From: an uncultured Lactobacillus sp.
GTDB lineage: Bacteria; Bacillota; Bacilli; Lactobacillales; Lactobacillaceae
Reading direction: 5' to 3'
DNA: 64,000 nt
Assembly (NCBI RefSeq): GCF_947367125.1
Contig: NZ_CANBCQ010000007.1
Coordinates: forward strand, 1 to 64,000
The notes beneath the pieces were generated by a model. That model searched no databases and was not told the DNA's origin. It saw only the letters and a list, made by a program, of their open reading frames with translations. This document shows, in pieces, positions 6,518 to 15,639 of this stretch. Position 1 is the first letter of the stretch; every line of letters begins with the position of its first letter. The translations under genes were made by a program, and so were the position numbers.

Positions 6518-8137
6518 ATGACACCATGGTGGAAAAAAGAAGTTGTTTATCAGATTTATCCTAAGTCATTTCAAGATAGCAATGGTGATGGCGTAGGTGA
6601 TTTACAAGGAATTATTGCTCGTTTGGATTATTTAGAAAATTTAGGTATTGACGCCATTTGGCTTTCACCAGTTTATCAATCTCCTGGCGTAGATAATGGC
6701 TATGATATTTCGGATTACGAAGCAATTGATCCGCAATATGGCACAATGGCTGATATGGAAGAATTGATTCAAAAGGCTAAGCAGCATCATATTCGAATCG
6801 TGATGGACTTGGTGGTTAACCATACATCTGATCAACATAAATGGTTTGTAGAGTCACGCAAGAGTAAAGATAATCCATACCGTGACTATTATATTTGGCG
6901 TGATCCAGTTGAGGGGCATGAACCAAATGAGTTGAAGTCTGCTTTTTCAGGTTCAGCTTGGAAGCTTGATCCGGAAACGGGACAATATTATTTACACTTT
7001 TTTGCTGAGCAACAGCCTGATTTAAATTGGAAAAATCCAGAATTACGGCAAAAGATTTATGACATGATGAACTTTTGGCTGGATAAAGGAATTGGCGGCT
7101 TCCGCATGGACGTGATTGAATTGATTGGTAAGGATCCAGACAAGATGATTCGCGAAAATGGACCGATGCTTCATCCATATCTGCAGGAAATGAATAAAAA
7201 TACTTTTGGCAAGCGTGATGTCATGACTGTTGGTGAAACTTGGAATGCTACGCCAAAGATTGCCGAAGAATATTCTGATCCTGCTCGCCATGAATTATCA
7301 ATGGTCTTCCAATTTGAAAACCAAGCCTTAGACCAACAAGCAGGAAAAGAAAAATGGGATTTAAAGCCACTTGATTTGGGTGAATTAAAAAAGGTTCTGG
7401 TTAAGTGGCAGACAGAGCTTGATTTTAACCATGCTTGGAACAGTTTATTCTGGGAAAATCATGATATTCCGCGGGTGATTTCTCGTTGGGGCAATGATCA
7501 AAAATATCGGGTACAATGCGCTAAAATGTTTGCGACAGTTCTGCACTTGATGCATGGCACGCCGTATATTTTTAACGGTGAAGAAATCGGCATGACTAAT
7601 TGCCCGGTAAAAAAGATTGATGAAGTTGAAGATATTGAGAGCGTGAATATGTATCATGAGCGCTTAGCACAAGGGTACGATAAAGATGAACTGATTCATG
7701 CCATCAATGTTAAAGGTCGCGATAATGCACGCAGACCAATGCAATGGGATGCAACTGAAAATGCGGGCTTTAGTAAAACTAAGCCATGGTTAGCAGTAAA
7801 TCCTAATTATCAAGAAATTAATGTTAAAAAAGCTTTAGCTGATCCTGATTCAATTTTTTACACTTATCAAGAATTGATCAGCTTGCGTCATGAAAATGAT
7901 ATTGTAGTTAACGGTGATTTTAAATTAGTGCCTAATACTGGTGATGAAGTTTTGGCCTATTACCGTGTTTTAGGTACAGAAAAGTGGTTAGTAGTTGCTA
8001 ATTTATCAGGTGAAGAGCAACAATTTACTTCTAATGATCGAATTAAAGAAAATTTGCTTAGCAACTATGCAGTTCACAATGATTTACATGATATTACTCT
8101 TAAGCCTTATGAAGCATTTGCAGTTGTGGTGAAGTAA
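6518..8137 (+). CDS. dexB: Alpha-1,6-glucosidase, GH13_31 (oligo-1,6-glucosidase / dextran glucosidase)
   Basis: A cytosolic 539-residue retaining glycosidase that releases glucose from isomaltose, panose and isomalto-oligosaccharides. The catalytic residues are nucleophile D198 in GFRMDVIELIGK, acid/base E240 in TVGETWNA and D316 in ENHDIPR; MDLVVNHT (96-103) is region I. V199 after the nucleophile marks alpha-1,6 rather than alpha-1,4 specificity in this subfamily. There is no signal peptide. The start at MTPWWKKEV was chosen because CGAGGTAAAG lies just upstream. A frame extension to 6476 has no ribosome site and adds 14 unconserved residues. The upstream cre sites predict repression by glucose through CcpA. 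Confidence 0.9.
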   Translation: MTPWWKKEVVYQIYPKSFQDSNGDGVGDLQGIIARLDYLENLGIDAIWLSPVYQSPGVDNGYDISDYEAIDPQYGTMADMEELIQKAKQHHIRIVMDLVVNHTSDQHKWFVESRKSKDNPYRDYYIWRDPVEGHEPNELKSAFSGSAWKLDPETGQYYLHFFAEQQPDLNWKNPELRQKIYDMMNFWLDKGIGGFRMDVIELIGKDPDKMIRENGPMLHPYLQEMNKNTFGKRDVMTVGETWNATPKIAEEYSDPARHELSMVFQFENQALDQQAGKEKWDLKPLDLGELKKVLVKWQTELDFNHAWNSLFWENHDIPRVISRWGNDQKYRVQCAKMFATVLHLMHGTPYIFNGEEIGMTNCPVKKIDEVEDIESVNMYHERLAQGYDKDELIHAINVKGRDNARRPMQWDATENAGFSKTKPWLAVNPNYQEINVKKALADPDSIFYTYQELISLRHENDIVVNGDFKLVPNTGDEVLAYYRVLGTEKWLVVANLSGEEQQFTSNDRIKENLLSNYAVHNDLHDITLKPYEAFAVVVK

Positions 8138-8144
8138 AAATAGC

Positions 8145-8173
8145 TTGAATTACTAGCTTGAAGATGGTATTCT
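8145..8173 (+). promoter_or_regulatory. rpmE2 promoter
   Basis: TTGAAT, a 17-base spacer and TATTCT lie about 65 bases before the start codon and leave room for a structured leader. Confidence 0.5.
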
Positions 8174-8196
8174 AGTTATCGTTAATCGATTAATCT

Positions 8197-8216
8197 ATGA
8201 TCTGTAATACGATCAT
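8197..8216 (+). promoter_or_regulatory. Hairpin in the L31 leader
   Basis: ATGATC and GATCAT pair around an 8-base loop directly upstream of the AAGGAG ribosome site. Autogenous L31 leaders exist in several bacterial groups; whether this is one is inference. Confidence 0.35.
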
Positions 8217-8235
8217 GGCAAAGGAGTAATAAATT

Positions 8236-8481
8236 ATGAAACAAGGTATTCATCCAGATTTTCAAAAAGTAGTTTTCATGGACTCAGCAACTGGTGCTAA
8301 GTTCTTAGCTGGCTCAACTTTGAAGCCATCAGAAACTATTGACTACGAAGGCGAAACTTACCCATTAGTACGTGTTGAAGTTTCATCAGATTCACACCCA
8401 TTCTACACTGGCAAGCAAAAGTTTGCTCAAGCAGATGGTCGAATCGAAAAGTTCAACAAGAAGTACGGCTTAAAGAAGTAA
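8236..8481 (+). CDS. rpmE2: 50S ribosomal protein L31 type B
   Basis: An 81-residue L31, which bridges the large and small subunits near 5S rRNA. It is the longer type B (zinc-free) paralog: it starts MKQGIHPDF, has the [11 protein letters not shown] signature, and lacks the CxxC pairs of zinc-binding type A. Type B genes are often under Zur control and replace type A when zinc is scarce. No Zur box is obvious here, and this may be the only L31. It is a monocistronic unit with its own promoter, leader hairpin and terminator. Confidence 0.96.
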   Translation: MKQGIHPDFQKVVFMDSATGAKFLAGSTLKPSETIDYEGETYPLVRVEVSSDSHPFYTGKQKFAQADGRIEKFNKKYGLKK

Positions 8482-8497
8482 ACCTTTTATCTGGTGG

Positions 8498-8525
8498 AAG
8501 CAGTCCCATTGGGGCTGCTTTTTTC
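8498..8525 (+). terminator. rpmE2 terminator
   Basis: AAGCAGTCCC pairs with GGGGCTGCTT around ATT and is followed by six T. Confidence 0.85.
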
Positions 8526-8537
8526 GTTAGAGATTAT

Positions 8538-8566
8538 TTGGCAGAATGCCTGAAAGACAGTATAAT
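8538..8566 (+). promoter_or_regulatory. murF promoter
   Basis: TTGGCA, 17 bases and TATAAT form a near-consensus sigma-A promoter 40 bases before murF. It probably drives murF and cshA. Confidence 0.7.
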
Positions 8567-8606
8567 GTTTTCTGTATAAAAATGTTTTTATGGGAGTAAA
8601 TATTCA

Positions 8607-9974
8607 ATGAAAATGCAAATGGCGGAAATTGCCAAGGCTTTAAATACTACTTGTGAAGGCGACGATCAAACTATTATTACTTCTGTTGCCTTTGACTCCA
8701 GAAAGATCACAAACGGTGGTTTATTTGTACCACTTGAAGGTGAACGTGATGGACATGAATTCGTAGCTGGTGCTATTAGTAATGGTGCTTCTGCTACTTT
8801 ATGGAAAAAAGGTCATCCCAATAAGCCAGAAGATATTGCGGTAATTGAAGTTGATGATCCTCTTGCTGCTATGCAAGAACTTGCTCACTATTATTTGCGT
8901 AAAGTTAACCCGACTGTAGTTGGAATTACTGGTTCTAATGGTAAGACTACTACTAAGGATATGATTGCTGCTGTTTTATCTAAGCGGTTCAATGTACATA
9001 AGACACAAGCTAACTTTAATAATGAAATTGGCGTGCCAATGACTATCCTTGAGATGAAGCCAAATACTGAAATTTTGGTTTTGGAAATGGGAATGGACCG
9101 TCCTGGTCAATTGCATCACTTAAGTGAATTAACCCATCCTGATGTTGCTGTAATTACGATGATTGGTGAAGCTCATATTGAATTCTTTGGCAGTCGCGAC
9201 AAGATTGCGGACGCTAAGATGGAAATCACTGACTTTTTACGTGAAGATGGGGAATTTATCTTTAATGGGGATGAACCATTACTTGAAGAAAGAGCTAAAA
9301 AGCTTGATCAAGCTAAAGCAACTTTTGGTTTTAGAGATGAAGATACAGTTCACGCTACTGGCTTTAAGAGCTATATGCATCACGCTACTTTTACAGTAAA
9401 TGATTCAGAACAAAAATTCACTATTCCGATGATTGGTAAGCATAATGTGTCTAATGCGATGGCTGCAATTAGTGTTGGCCGTTACTTTGGTGAAAGTGAT
9501 GAAGAAATTGCCTCATCTTTGTCAAACTTTACCCCAACTGCTAACCGTATGGAATGGGAAAAAGGTGATGCTGGTGAAAGCATCATGAGTGATATTTATA
9601 ATTCTAATCCAACTGCTGTTAGAGCGGTTTTAACTAGTTTTGGCCAAGTCGAGGTCAAAGATGGTGGTCGTAGAATTGCTGTTTTAGGTGATATGCTTGA
9701 ATTAGGTAAAAAGTCGCCGGAATTGCATGCTGGTCTTGCAGATACAATGGATCCCCAGATTATTAACGAAGTTTACTTATATGGCTCTGAAATGAAGAAT
9801 TTATATGATGCTTTACAAGGCAAGTATGAGCCAGAACATTTGCATTATTATACACAAGAACAAACAGATCGAATGATTGATGATCTGAAGAACGATATTA
9901 AGTCGGATGACATTGTAGTATTGAAAGGTTCGCATGGAATGCACCTAGAAAATGTCTTAGCCCGACTGAGATAG
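8607..9974 (+). CDS. murF: UDP-MurNAc-tripeptide--D-alanyl-D-alanine ligase
   Basis: The last cytosolic ligase of peptidoglycan precursor synthesis. It adds D-Ala-D-Ala to the UDP-MurNAc-tripeptide using ATP. The 455-residue length is normal. The N-terminal UDP-binding domain (about 1-85) carries SVAFDSRKI. The Mur ligase P-loop is GSNGKTTTK at 109-117, with K113 contacting ATP. SDIYNSNPTAVRAVL followed by the AVLGDMLELG segment is the C-terminal signature specific to MurF. GGGAG precedes the ATG. alr, two genes downstream, supplies D-alanine for the same pathway. Confidence 0.96.
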   Translation: MKMQMAEIAKALNTTCEGDDQTIITSVAFDSRKITNGGLFVPLEGERDGHEFVAGAISNGASATLWKKGHPNKPEDIAVIEVDDPLAAMQELAHYYLRKVNPTVVGITGSNGKTTTKDMIAAVLSKRFNVHKTQANFNNEIGVPMTILEMKPNTEILVLEMGMDRPGQLHHLSELTHPDVAVITMIGEAHIEFFGSRDKIADAKMEITDFLREDGEFIFNGDEPLLEERAKKLDQAKATFGFRDEDTVHATGFKSYMHHATFTVNDSEQKFTIPMIGKHNVSNAMAAISVGRYFGESDEEIASSLSNFTPTANRMEWEKGDAGESIMSDIYNSNPTAVRAVLTSFGQVEVKDGGRRIAVLGDMLELGKKSPELHAGLADTMDPQIINEVYLYGSEMKNLYDALQGKYEPEHLHYYTQEQTDRMIDDLKNDIKSDDIVVLKGSHGMHLENVLARLR

Positions 9975-9987
9975 GAGAAAAATTTTT

Positions 9988-11472
9988 TTGAAATTTTCAG
10001 AATTAGGATTAAATGATGCGCTTCTTAAAGCGATTAAACGTTCAGGCTTTGAAGAAGCAACTCCAATCCAGGAACAAACTATTCCCCTTGCTTTGCAAGG
10101 CAAAGATGTAATTGGCCAAGCCCAAACAGGTACTGGTAAAACTGCTGCTTTCGGTTTGCCAATTTTACAGATGATCAATAAAAAAGAAAAAGCAATTCAA
10201 GCAATTATTATTGAACCAACGCGTGAACTTGCTATTCAAACTCAAGAAGAATTATTCCGTTTAGGTCGTGATGAACACGCTCATGTTCAAGTGGTCTACG
10301 GAGGAGCAGATATTGGTCGTCAAATTCGCTCATTAAAACATCATGTACCATCAATTTTAGTTGGTACTCCAGGGCGATTGCTTGATCACCTTAAGCGTAA
10401 GACAATCAATTTGGATCAAGTTAAAGCAGTTGTTTTAGATGAAGCAGATGAAATGCTGGATATGGGCTTTATTCAAGATATTGAAAGTATTTTGAAATAT
10501 GCTAAAAACCGGCAACAAACTTTGCTCTTTAGTGCAACAATGCCTAAGCCAATTTTGCGTATTGGTGAAAAATTTATGGATCATCCAGAGATTGTCCGAA
10601 TTAAGGCTAAGGAATTAACGGCTGACTTGATCGAACAATATTTTGTCCGGGCCAAAGAATCCGAAAAGTTCGATATCATGTGTCGTTTGATTGATGTACA
10701 AGGTCCAGACTTAGCTTTGGTATTTGGTCGCACTAAACGCCGTGTAGATGAGCTTACACGTGGTTTGCAAGCACGTGGCTATAATGCTGCAGGAATTCAC
10801 GGTGACTTGTCACAAGCACGGAGAATGGCTGTTTTAAAGAAGTTCCGTGACGGTAAACTAGATATTTTAGTGGCAACTGATGTAGCTGCACGTGGACTTG
10901 ATATTTCGGGTGTAACGCACGTTTATAATTATGATATTCCACAAGATCCAGATTCATATGTCCACCGAATTGGAAGAACCGGGCGTGCAGGACAAAATGG
11001 TATTTCAGTTACTTTTGTAACGCCAAATGAAATTGGCTATATGAGAACCATTGAGCAGTTAACTAAGAAAAAGATGTCACCACTTCGTCCACCGACAGAT
11101 GATCAAGCTCTGCATGGTCAATTAAAGCAGGCAAGAGCTGAAATCGAAGATTTATTGAATGGTGATTTGGGTAAATATACTCAAGGCGCAAGTGAGTTGC
11201 TTGATAATTATTCAGCACTTGACTTAGTTGCAGCATTTTTAAAGAATTTGGCTAAAGACGAAGTTAAAGTTAAGATTACACCAGAAAAACCTTTGCCATA
11301 CAAGGGCGATGGTCGGCATCGTCGTGGTAAAGGTCGTGGTCGTGGCAATAATCATGGACGTGATGATTATCGCCGCCGGCGCAATAATAATTCATACCGT
11401 CATAATGGTAATCGTGGTAAACGTGGTCATGGCAATGGACATGAATTCGTAATTAAGAATAAAAAAGGCTAA
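9988..11472 (+). CDS. cshA: DEAD-box ATP-dependent RNA helicase CshA
   Basis: An RNA helicase of the cold-shock/degradosome type that unwinds short RNA duplexes in ribosome assembly and mRNA decay. The motifs are all present: Q-motif around Q28, Walker A AQTGTGKT (45-52), PTRELA, DEAD (151-154), SAT (182-184) and HRIGRTGR (326-333). The last 60 residues are a basic Arg/Gly-rich tail for RNA binding. The TTG start has AGGAG 10 bases upstream, and the ribosome site overlaps the murF stop, so the two genes are probably cotranscribed. The 494-residue length suits CshA rather than CshB. Confidence 0.93.
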   Translation: MKFSELGLNDALLKAIKRSGFEEATPIQEQTIPLALQGKDVIGQAQTGTGKTAAFGLPILQMINKKEKAIQAIIIEPTRELAIQTQEELFRLGRDEHAHVQVVYGGADIGRQIRSLKHHVPSILVGTPGRLLDHLKRKTINLDQVKAVVLDEADEMLDMGFIQDIESILKYAKNRQQTLLFSATMPKPILRIGEKFMDHPEIVRIKAKELTADLIEQYFVRAKESEKFDIMCRLIDVQGPDLALVFGRTKRRVDELTRGLQARGYNAAGIHGDLSQARRMAVLKKFRDGKLDILVATDVAARGLDISGVTHVYNYDIPQDPDSYVHRIGRTGRAGQNGISVTFVTPNEIGYMRTIEQLTKKKMSPLRPPTDDQALHGQLKQARAEIEDLLNGDLGKYTQGASELLDNYSALDLVAAFLKNLAKDEVKVKITPEKPLPYKGDGRHRRGKGRGRGNNHGRDDYRRRRNNNSYRHNGNRGKRGHGNGHEFVIKNKKG

Positions 11473-11487
11473 AATTTTAGTCTGAGG

Positions 11488-11518
11488 AGAAGTTGTAATT
11501 TTTGCAACTTCTTTTTTG
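11488..11518 (+). terminator. cshA terminator
   Basis: AGAAGTTG pairs with CAACTTCT and runs into six T. A TATAAT at 11522-11527 directly after it probably starts the acpS transcript. Confidence 0.75.
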
Positions 11519-11552
11519 TATTATAATGGTGTCATTGTGTGAGGTGAAAACG

Positions 11553-11909
11553 ATGATTAAAGGTGTAGGAATTGACTCAATTGAAGTTGAGCGGATTCAA
11601 AAAATTGTTGCTAAAGGTGATGCTTTTGCTAAAAAAGTATTAACACCCAATGAATTTAACCAATATCAAAAAATGAAAGGCAAGCGTAAGGTTGAGTATC
11701 TTGGTGGTCGCTTTTCATTAAAAGAGTCCTTCTCAAAAGCCTTAGGGACAGGACTAGGTAAGTATGTTGGCTTTCAAGATGTTGAAACCTTGTGGGATGA
11801 TTTAGGTCACCCGGTCATGACTTCAACTAAGTTTGATGGAAATATCTTTCCAAGTATCACACATGATAATCACGAAATTATTACTTTTGTAGTTTTGGAG
11901 GAAAATTAA
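11553..11909 (+). CDS. acpS: Holo-[acyl-carrier-protein] synthase
   Basis: It transfers phosphopantetheine from CoA to the acyl carrier protein, activating fatty acid synthesis. The 118-residue length and the magnesium-binding residues D8 ([10 protein letters not shown]) and E58 (GRFSLKES) are typical of trimeric AcpS. The start was placed at the ATG with GAGGTG six bases upstream; an in-frame extension to 11502 would run through the cshA terminator. It lies one base before alr, the common acpS-alr pair of Firmicutes, and may be cotranscribed with it. Confidence 0.95.
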   Translation: MIKGVGIDSIEVERIQKIVAKGDAFAKKVLTPNEFNQYQKMKGKRKVEYLGGRFSLKESFSKALGTGLGKYVGFQDVETLWDDLGHPVMTSTKFDGNIFPSITHDNHEIITFVVLEEN

Positions 11910-11910
11910 T

Positions 11911-13041
11911 ATGGTTCCAGGCTGTCACCGTCCAGCCGTTGTAAAGGTAAATTTGGGCGCAATTAGAAGAAATATTAAAAATGAAATGAAGCATTTGGCT
12001 CCAGAGCAAAAGATGTTGGCAGTTGTAAAAGCCAATGCTTACGGTCATGGCGCAGTTGAAGTAGCTAAAATTGCGATTGAAGAAGGAGCAGCTGGGCTTT
12101 GCGTTGCTATTTTGGATGAAGCATTACAACTTCGTCAAGCTGATATCGTTAAGCCGATTTTAGTTTTGGGCGTAGTTTCACCAGAATATGCTCCAATTGC
12201 GGCTGTTAATAATATTTCATTGACGATTCCCAACCTTGAATGGCTAAAGGAAACAGAAAAATATCTTGAAAAGGAACACTTGCAATTAAAGGTTCACATT
12301 GGCGTAGACTCAGGGATGGGACGGATCGGCTTCAATGAAGATGCTGATTTCGTTGCCGCTAACGAATTTTTGCAAGATAATGATAATTTTTACGTTGAAG
12401 GGATGTTTGCTCACTTTGCCTCTGCTGATAGTGCGGATGATACTTACTTTAAGCATCAAGTGAAGAAATTTGCTCATATGAGAAGCTTATTAACAGTAAA
12501 GCCACAATGGATTCATGTAGACAATACGGCAGCCAGCATTTTTGATAAAAATATTCCGAGCGATTGCGTTCGTTTTGGTATTGGTATTTATGGCTTAAAT
12601 CCATCATCTAATCCATCTAGTCCTGATTTAAAATCATCAATTCCACTTGAACCAGCAATGTCATTTGAAAGTGAATTAACTCATGTTAAAATGATCCATC
12701 AAGGTGATGGTGTAGGATATGGGTCTACTTTTGTAGCAGATCAAGATACGGTAATTGGTACTGTACCGGTTGGCTATGCTGATGGTTTTATCAGAAAATT
12801 CCAAGGCTTTAAGGTTAAAGTTGGAGATGAATATTGTCCAATTGTTGGCCGGGTATGTATGGATCAATTTATGGTTAAGATGCCAAGAAAGATGCCAGTA
12901 GGAACTAAAGTAGTAATTATTTCGAATGACCCAACGGCGCCAAATAATATTAAGGCAGCTGCAGATTATGTTGATACTATTCACTATGAAGTGGCATGTT
13001 TGTTAAATGATCGCTTGCCGCGTGTTTACTATGAAAAATAA
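11911..13041 (+). CDS. alr: Alanine racemase
   Basis: A PLP enzyme interconverting L- and D-alanine for peptidoglycan and for D-alanylation of teichoic acids. K40 in [11 protein letters not shown] holds the PLP, Y270 in DGVGYGSTF is the second base, and VCMDQFMV is the substrate-entry signature. The 376-residue length is normal. GGAGG inside the end of acpS serves as ribosome site. A perfect terminator hairpin follows, shared with the convergent CBS gene. Confidence 0.97.
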   Translation: MVPGCHRPAVVKVNLGAIRRNIKNEMKHLAPEQKMLAVVKANAYGHGAVEVAKIAIEEGAAGLCVAILDEALQLRQADIVKPILVLGVVSPEYAPIAAVNNISLTIPNLEWLKETEKYLEKEHLQLKVHIGVDSGMGRIGFNEDADFVAANEFLQDNDNFYVEGMFAHFASADSADDTYFKHQVKKFAHMRSLLTVKPQWIHVDNTAASIFDKNIPSDCVRFGIGIYGLNPSSNPSSPDLKSSIPLEPAMSFESELTHVKMIHQGDGVGYGSTFVADQDTVIGTVPVGYADGFIRKFQGFKVKVGDEYCPIVGRVCMDQFMVKMPRKMPVGTKVVIISNDPTAPNNIKAAADYVDTIHYEVACLLNDRLPRVYYEK

Positions 13042-13051
13042 TGGCTAATAA

Positions 13052-13085
13052 AAATGCTTCTAGATTTTTTTCTAGAAGCATTTTT
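13052..13085. terminator. Bidirectional terminator after alr
   Basis: AAATGCTTCTAGA and TCTAGAAGCATTT form a perfect 13-bp stem with T-rich flanks on both strands. It serves alr and the convergent minus-strand gene. Confidence 0.85.
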
Positions 13086-13102
13086 AGTAGGATGATTAAT
13101 TG

Positions 13103-13810
13103 TTAATCTTTTACAGGGTGTTCAATAAATACGCCTGGGTTTTCATCACTCATAATCGTCATGCCGGCTTGCAAATCTTCGATTTCAGAAACAACGAAAC
13201 CTTTTCTTTGCAACTTGTCAACAATAGTTCGCATAGTAATATCTGAAACACCAGCAGGAAGGGTGAAGAGCGTTCTTCTAACAAAGTTACCCTCAAGCTC
13301 ACCAGCTGCGGCGTCAAGTGTCATTACACTAGACATGTTAGTATGCTTAGATACGATTTTAGACATTTTGATTAAGTTACCACGAGTATTATCAGATAGA
13401 ACAGTTAAAACGTATGAACCATTCTTAACATCCCATGCATCTGACAACATATCAAGCATTCTTGAGTGAGTAAGAATCCCGTAAAAATGATTGTCTTCAT
13501 CAAGAACGGCAATATAAGGCAAGTCCTTAATATTGAAGAATACCTTGAAGAATGGTGAATTAACTTTAATTGTCTTAGTAGCATTCTTCAGTAAGTAAGT
13601 CACTGGTAAGTTCATATCGCCGCCTTGTGATTTATGCCGGTAGATGTGCATTTTGTAAATGTTACCGCGGAAAATAGTACCAGTATCATCAACGATCGGC
13701 ACACATCTGTAGCCTGAGTCTTCCAAAACTTTTAAAGCTTCTGCTAATGTGGCTTTTTCATTGACTGTAGTTAAGTAATCTTTTTTAATAACTAAAGATT
13801 TAATAAGCAT
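13103..13810 (-). CDS. cbpA: CBS/ACT-domain protein, CbpA-like (candidate c-di-AMP binder)
   Basis: A soluble 235-residue protein with two CBS motifs (about 7-60 and 75-125) and a C-terminal ACT-like domain (about 150-215, ending in MTIMSDENPG). There is no catalytic domain, so it should be a ligand sensor. CBS plus ACT proteins of this size in Listeria and lactobacilli include CbpA, reported to bind cyclic di-AMP; that link is by architecture only. A CGGAGG site precedes the ATG and TGCTATAAT is the promoter. It is next to ldh on the same strand but has its own promoter and is separated from it by a terminator. Confidence 0.6.
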   Translation of the reverse strand: MLIKSLVIKKDYLTTVNEKATLAEALKVLEDSGYRCVPIVDDTGTIFRGNIYKMHIYRHKSQGGDMNLPVTYLLKNATKTIKVNSPFFKVFFNIKDLPYIAVLDEDNHFYGILTHSRMLDMLSDAWDVKNGSYVLTVLSDNTRGNLIKMSKIVSKHTNMSSVMTLDAAAGELEGNFVRRTLFTLPAGVSDITMRTIVDKLQRKGFVVSEIEDLQAGMTIMSDENPGVFIEHPVKD

Positions 13811-13845
13811 GAGTTCGCCTCCGAAAGTGAGAAATGTTTCAAATA

Positions 13846-13854
13846 ATTATAGCA
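13846..13854 (-). promoter_or_regulatory. Promoter of the CBS/ACT gene
   Basis: On the minus strand TGCTATAAT forms an extended -10 about 36 bases before the start. No good -35 is seen. Confidence 0.5.
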
Positions 13855-13932
13855 TAATCGATGAGTTAATTAAATATTAATTAAAGTCCATCTAAAGTAA
13901 CAACTATATTTTAACAATAGTTAGGAAAATAA

Positions 13933-13962
13933 AAAAGCATCTCTAACAAAAGAGATGCTTTT
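13933..13962 (-). terminator. ldh terminator
   Basis: AAAAGCATCTCT and AGAGATGCTTTT form a perfect 12-bp stem with a T-run on the minus strand after ldh. Confidence 0.85.
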
Positions 13963-13978
13963 AAAGATGTTGTAGAAA

Positions 13979-14971
<993 letters not shown>

Positions 14972-14995
14972 CTAAGTTATAACTTTAACAAAAAA

Positions 14996-15024
14996 ATTAT
15001 ACCATGTGACAAGCATTATTGAAA
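14996..15024 (-). promoter_or_regulatory. ldh promoter
   Basis: On the minus strand TTTCAA, 17 bases and TGG-TATAAT (an extended -10) lie about 45 bases before the ldh start. Confidence 0.65.
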
Positions 15025-15041
15025 TTAATATTTCTTGATTG

Positions 15042-15050
15042 TGCTAGAAT
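15042..15050 (+). promoter_or_regulatory. Probable promoter of the pth-mfd row
   Basis: TGCTAGAAT is an extended -10 about 30 bases before pth. The -35 is poor. Confidence 0.4.
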
Positions 15051-15080
15051 AAGTGGGATTATGTAACGAGGAGTTAAAAA

Positions 15081-15638
15081 ATGAAAATAATTGCAGGTTT
15101 AGGTAATCCAGGACAAAAATATGACAAAACAAAACATAATACAGGCTTCATGGTAATGGATCATTATTTGCATGAAAAGGGTTTGTCACTAGATAAGGAT
15201 AAATTCGAAGGCCATTGGACCAAGCAAAAAATTAATGGTGAAGATGTAATTTTGCTTGAACCGCAAACTTTTATGAATGAGTCAGGCCGTTCAGTTAGTC
15301 AGATTGCTAACTTTTTTAAGGTTGATCCAGCGGATGTATTAATTATTCAAGATGATATGGATATGCCAATTGGTAAAATTAGAATTAGAGCTAATGGTAA
15401 ATCCGGTGGACATAATGGAATTAAAAGCATCATTCGTGATTTGGGGACTGAAAAATTTAATCGTTTAAAGATTGGAATTCGTCACCCTAAGAATGCCACT
15501 GTTGTTTCATGGGTTTTAACGCCATTTAATGATGAACAACAAAAATTGATGGATGATGCATTTGCAACAAGTGTAGATATTATTGACGATTTTATCAATG
15601 ATCATGATAGTCAATACTTAATGAATAAATATAATTAA
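15081..15638 (+). CDS. pth: Peptidyl-tRNA hydrolase
   Basis: It cleaves peptidyl-tRNA released from stalled ribosomes and recycles the tRNA. The 185-residue length is normal. It has the LGNPGQKYDKTKHNTGF start with catalytic H19, QTFMNESGRSV, and the DDMDMPIG-KSGGHNG block. GAGGAG precedes the ATG. The stop lies one base before mfd, an arrangement conserved across Firmicutes that links translation quality control with transcription-coupled repair. Confidence 0.97.
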   Translation: MKIIAGLGNPGQKYDKTKHNTGFMVMDHYLHEKGLSLDKDKFEGHWTKQKINGEDVILLEPQTFMNESGRSVSQIANFFKVDPADVLIIQDDMDMPIGKIRIRANGKSGGHNGIKSIIRDLGTEKFNRLKIGIRHPKNATVVSWVLTPFNDEQQKLMDDAFATSVDIIDDFINDHDSQYLMNKYN

Positions 15639-15639
15639 A

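Noticed and set aside
11502..11552. Longer AcpS N-terminus
   Set aside because: It would be encoded by the cshA terminator hairpin and is followed by a better ATG with its own ribosome site.
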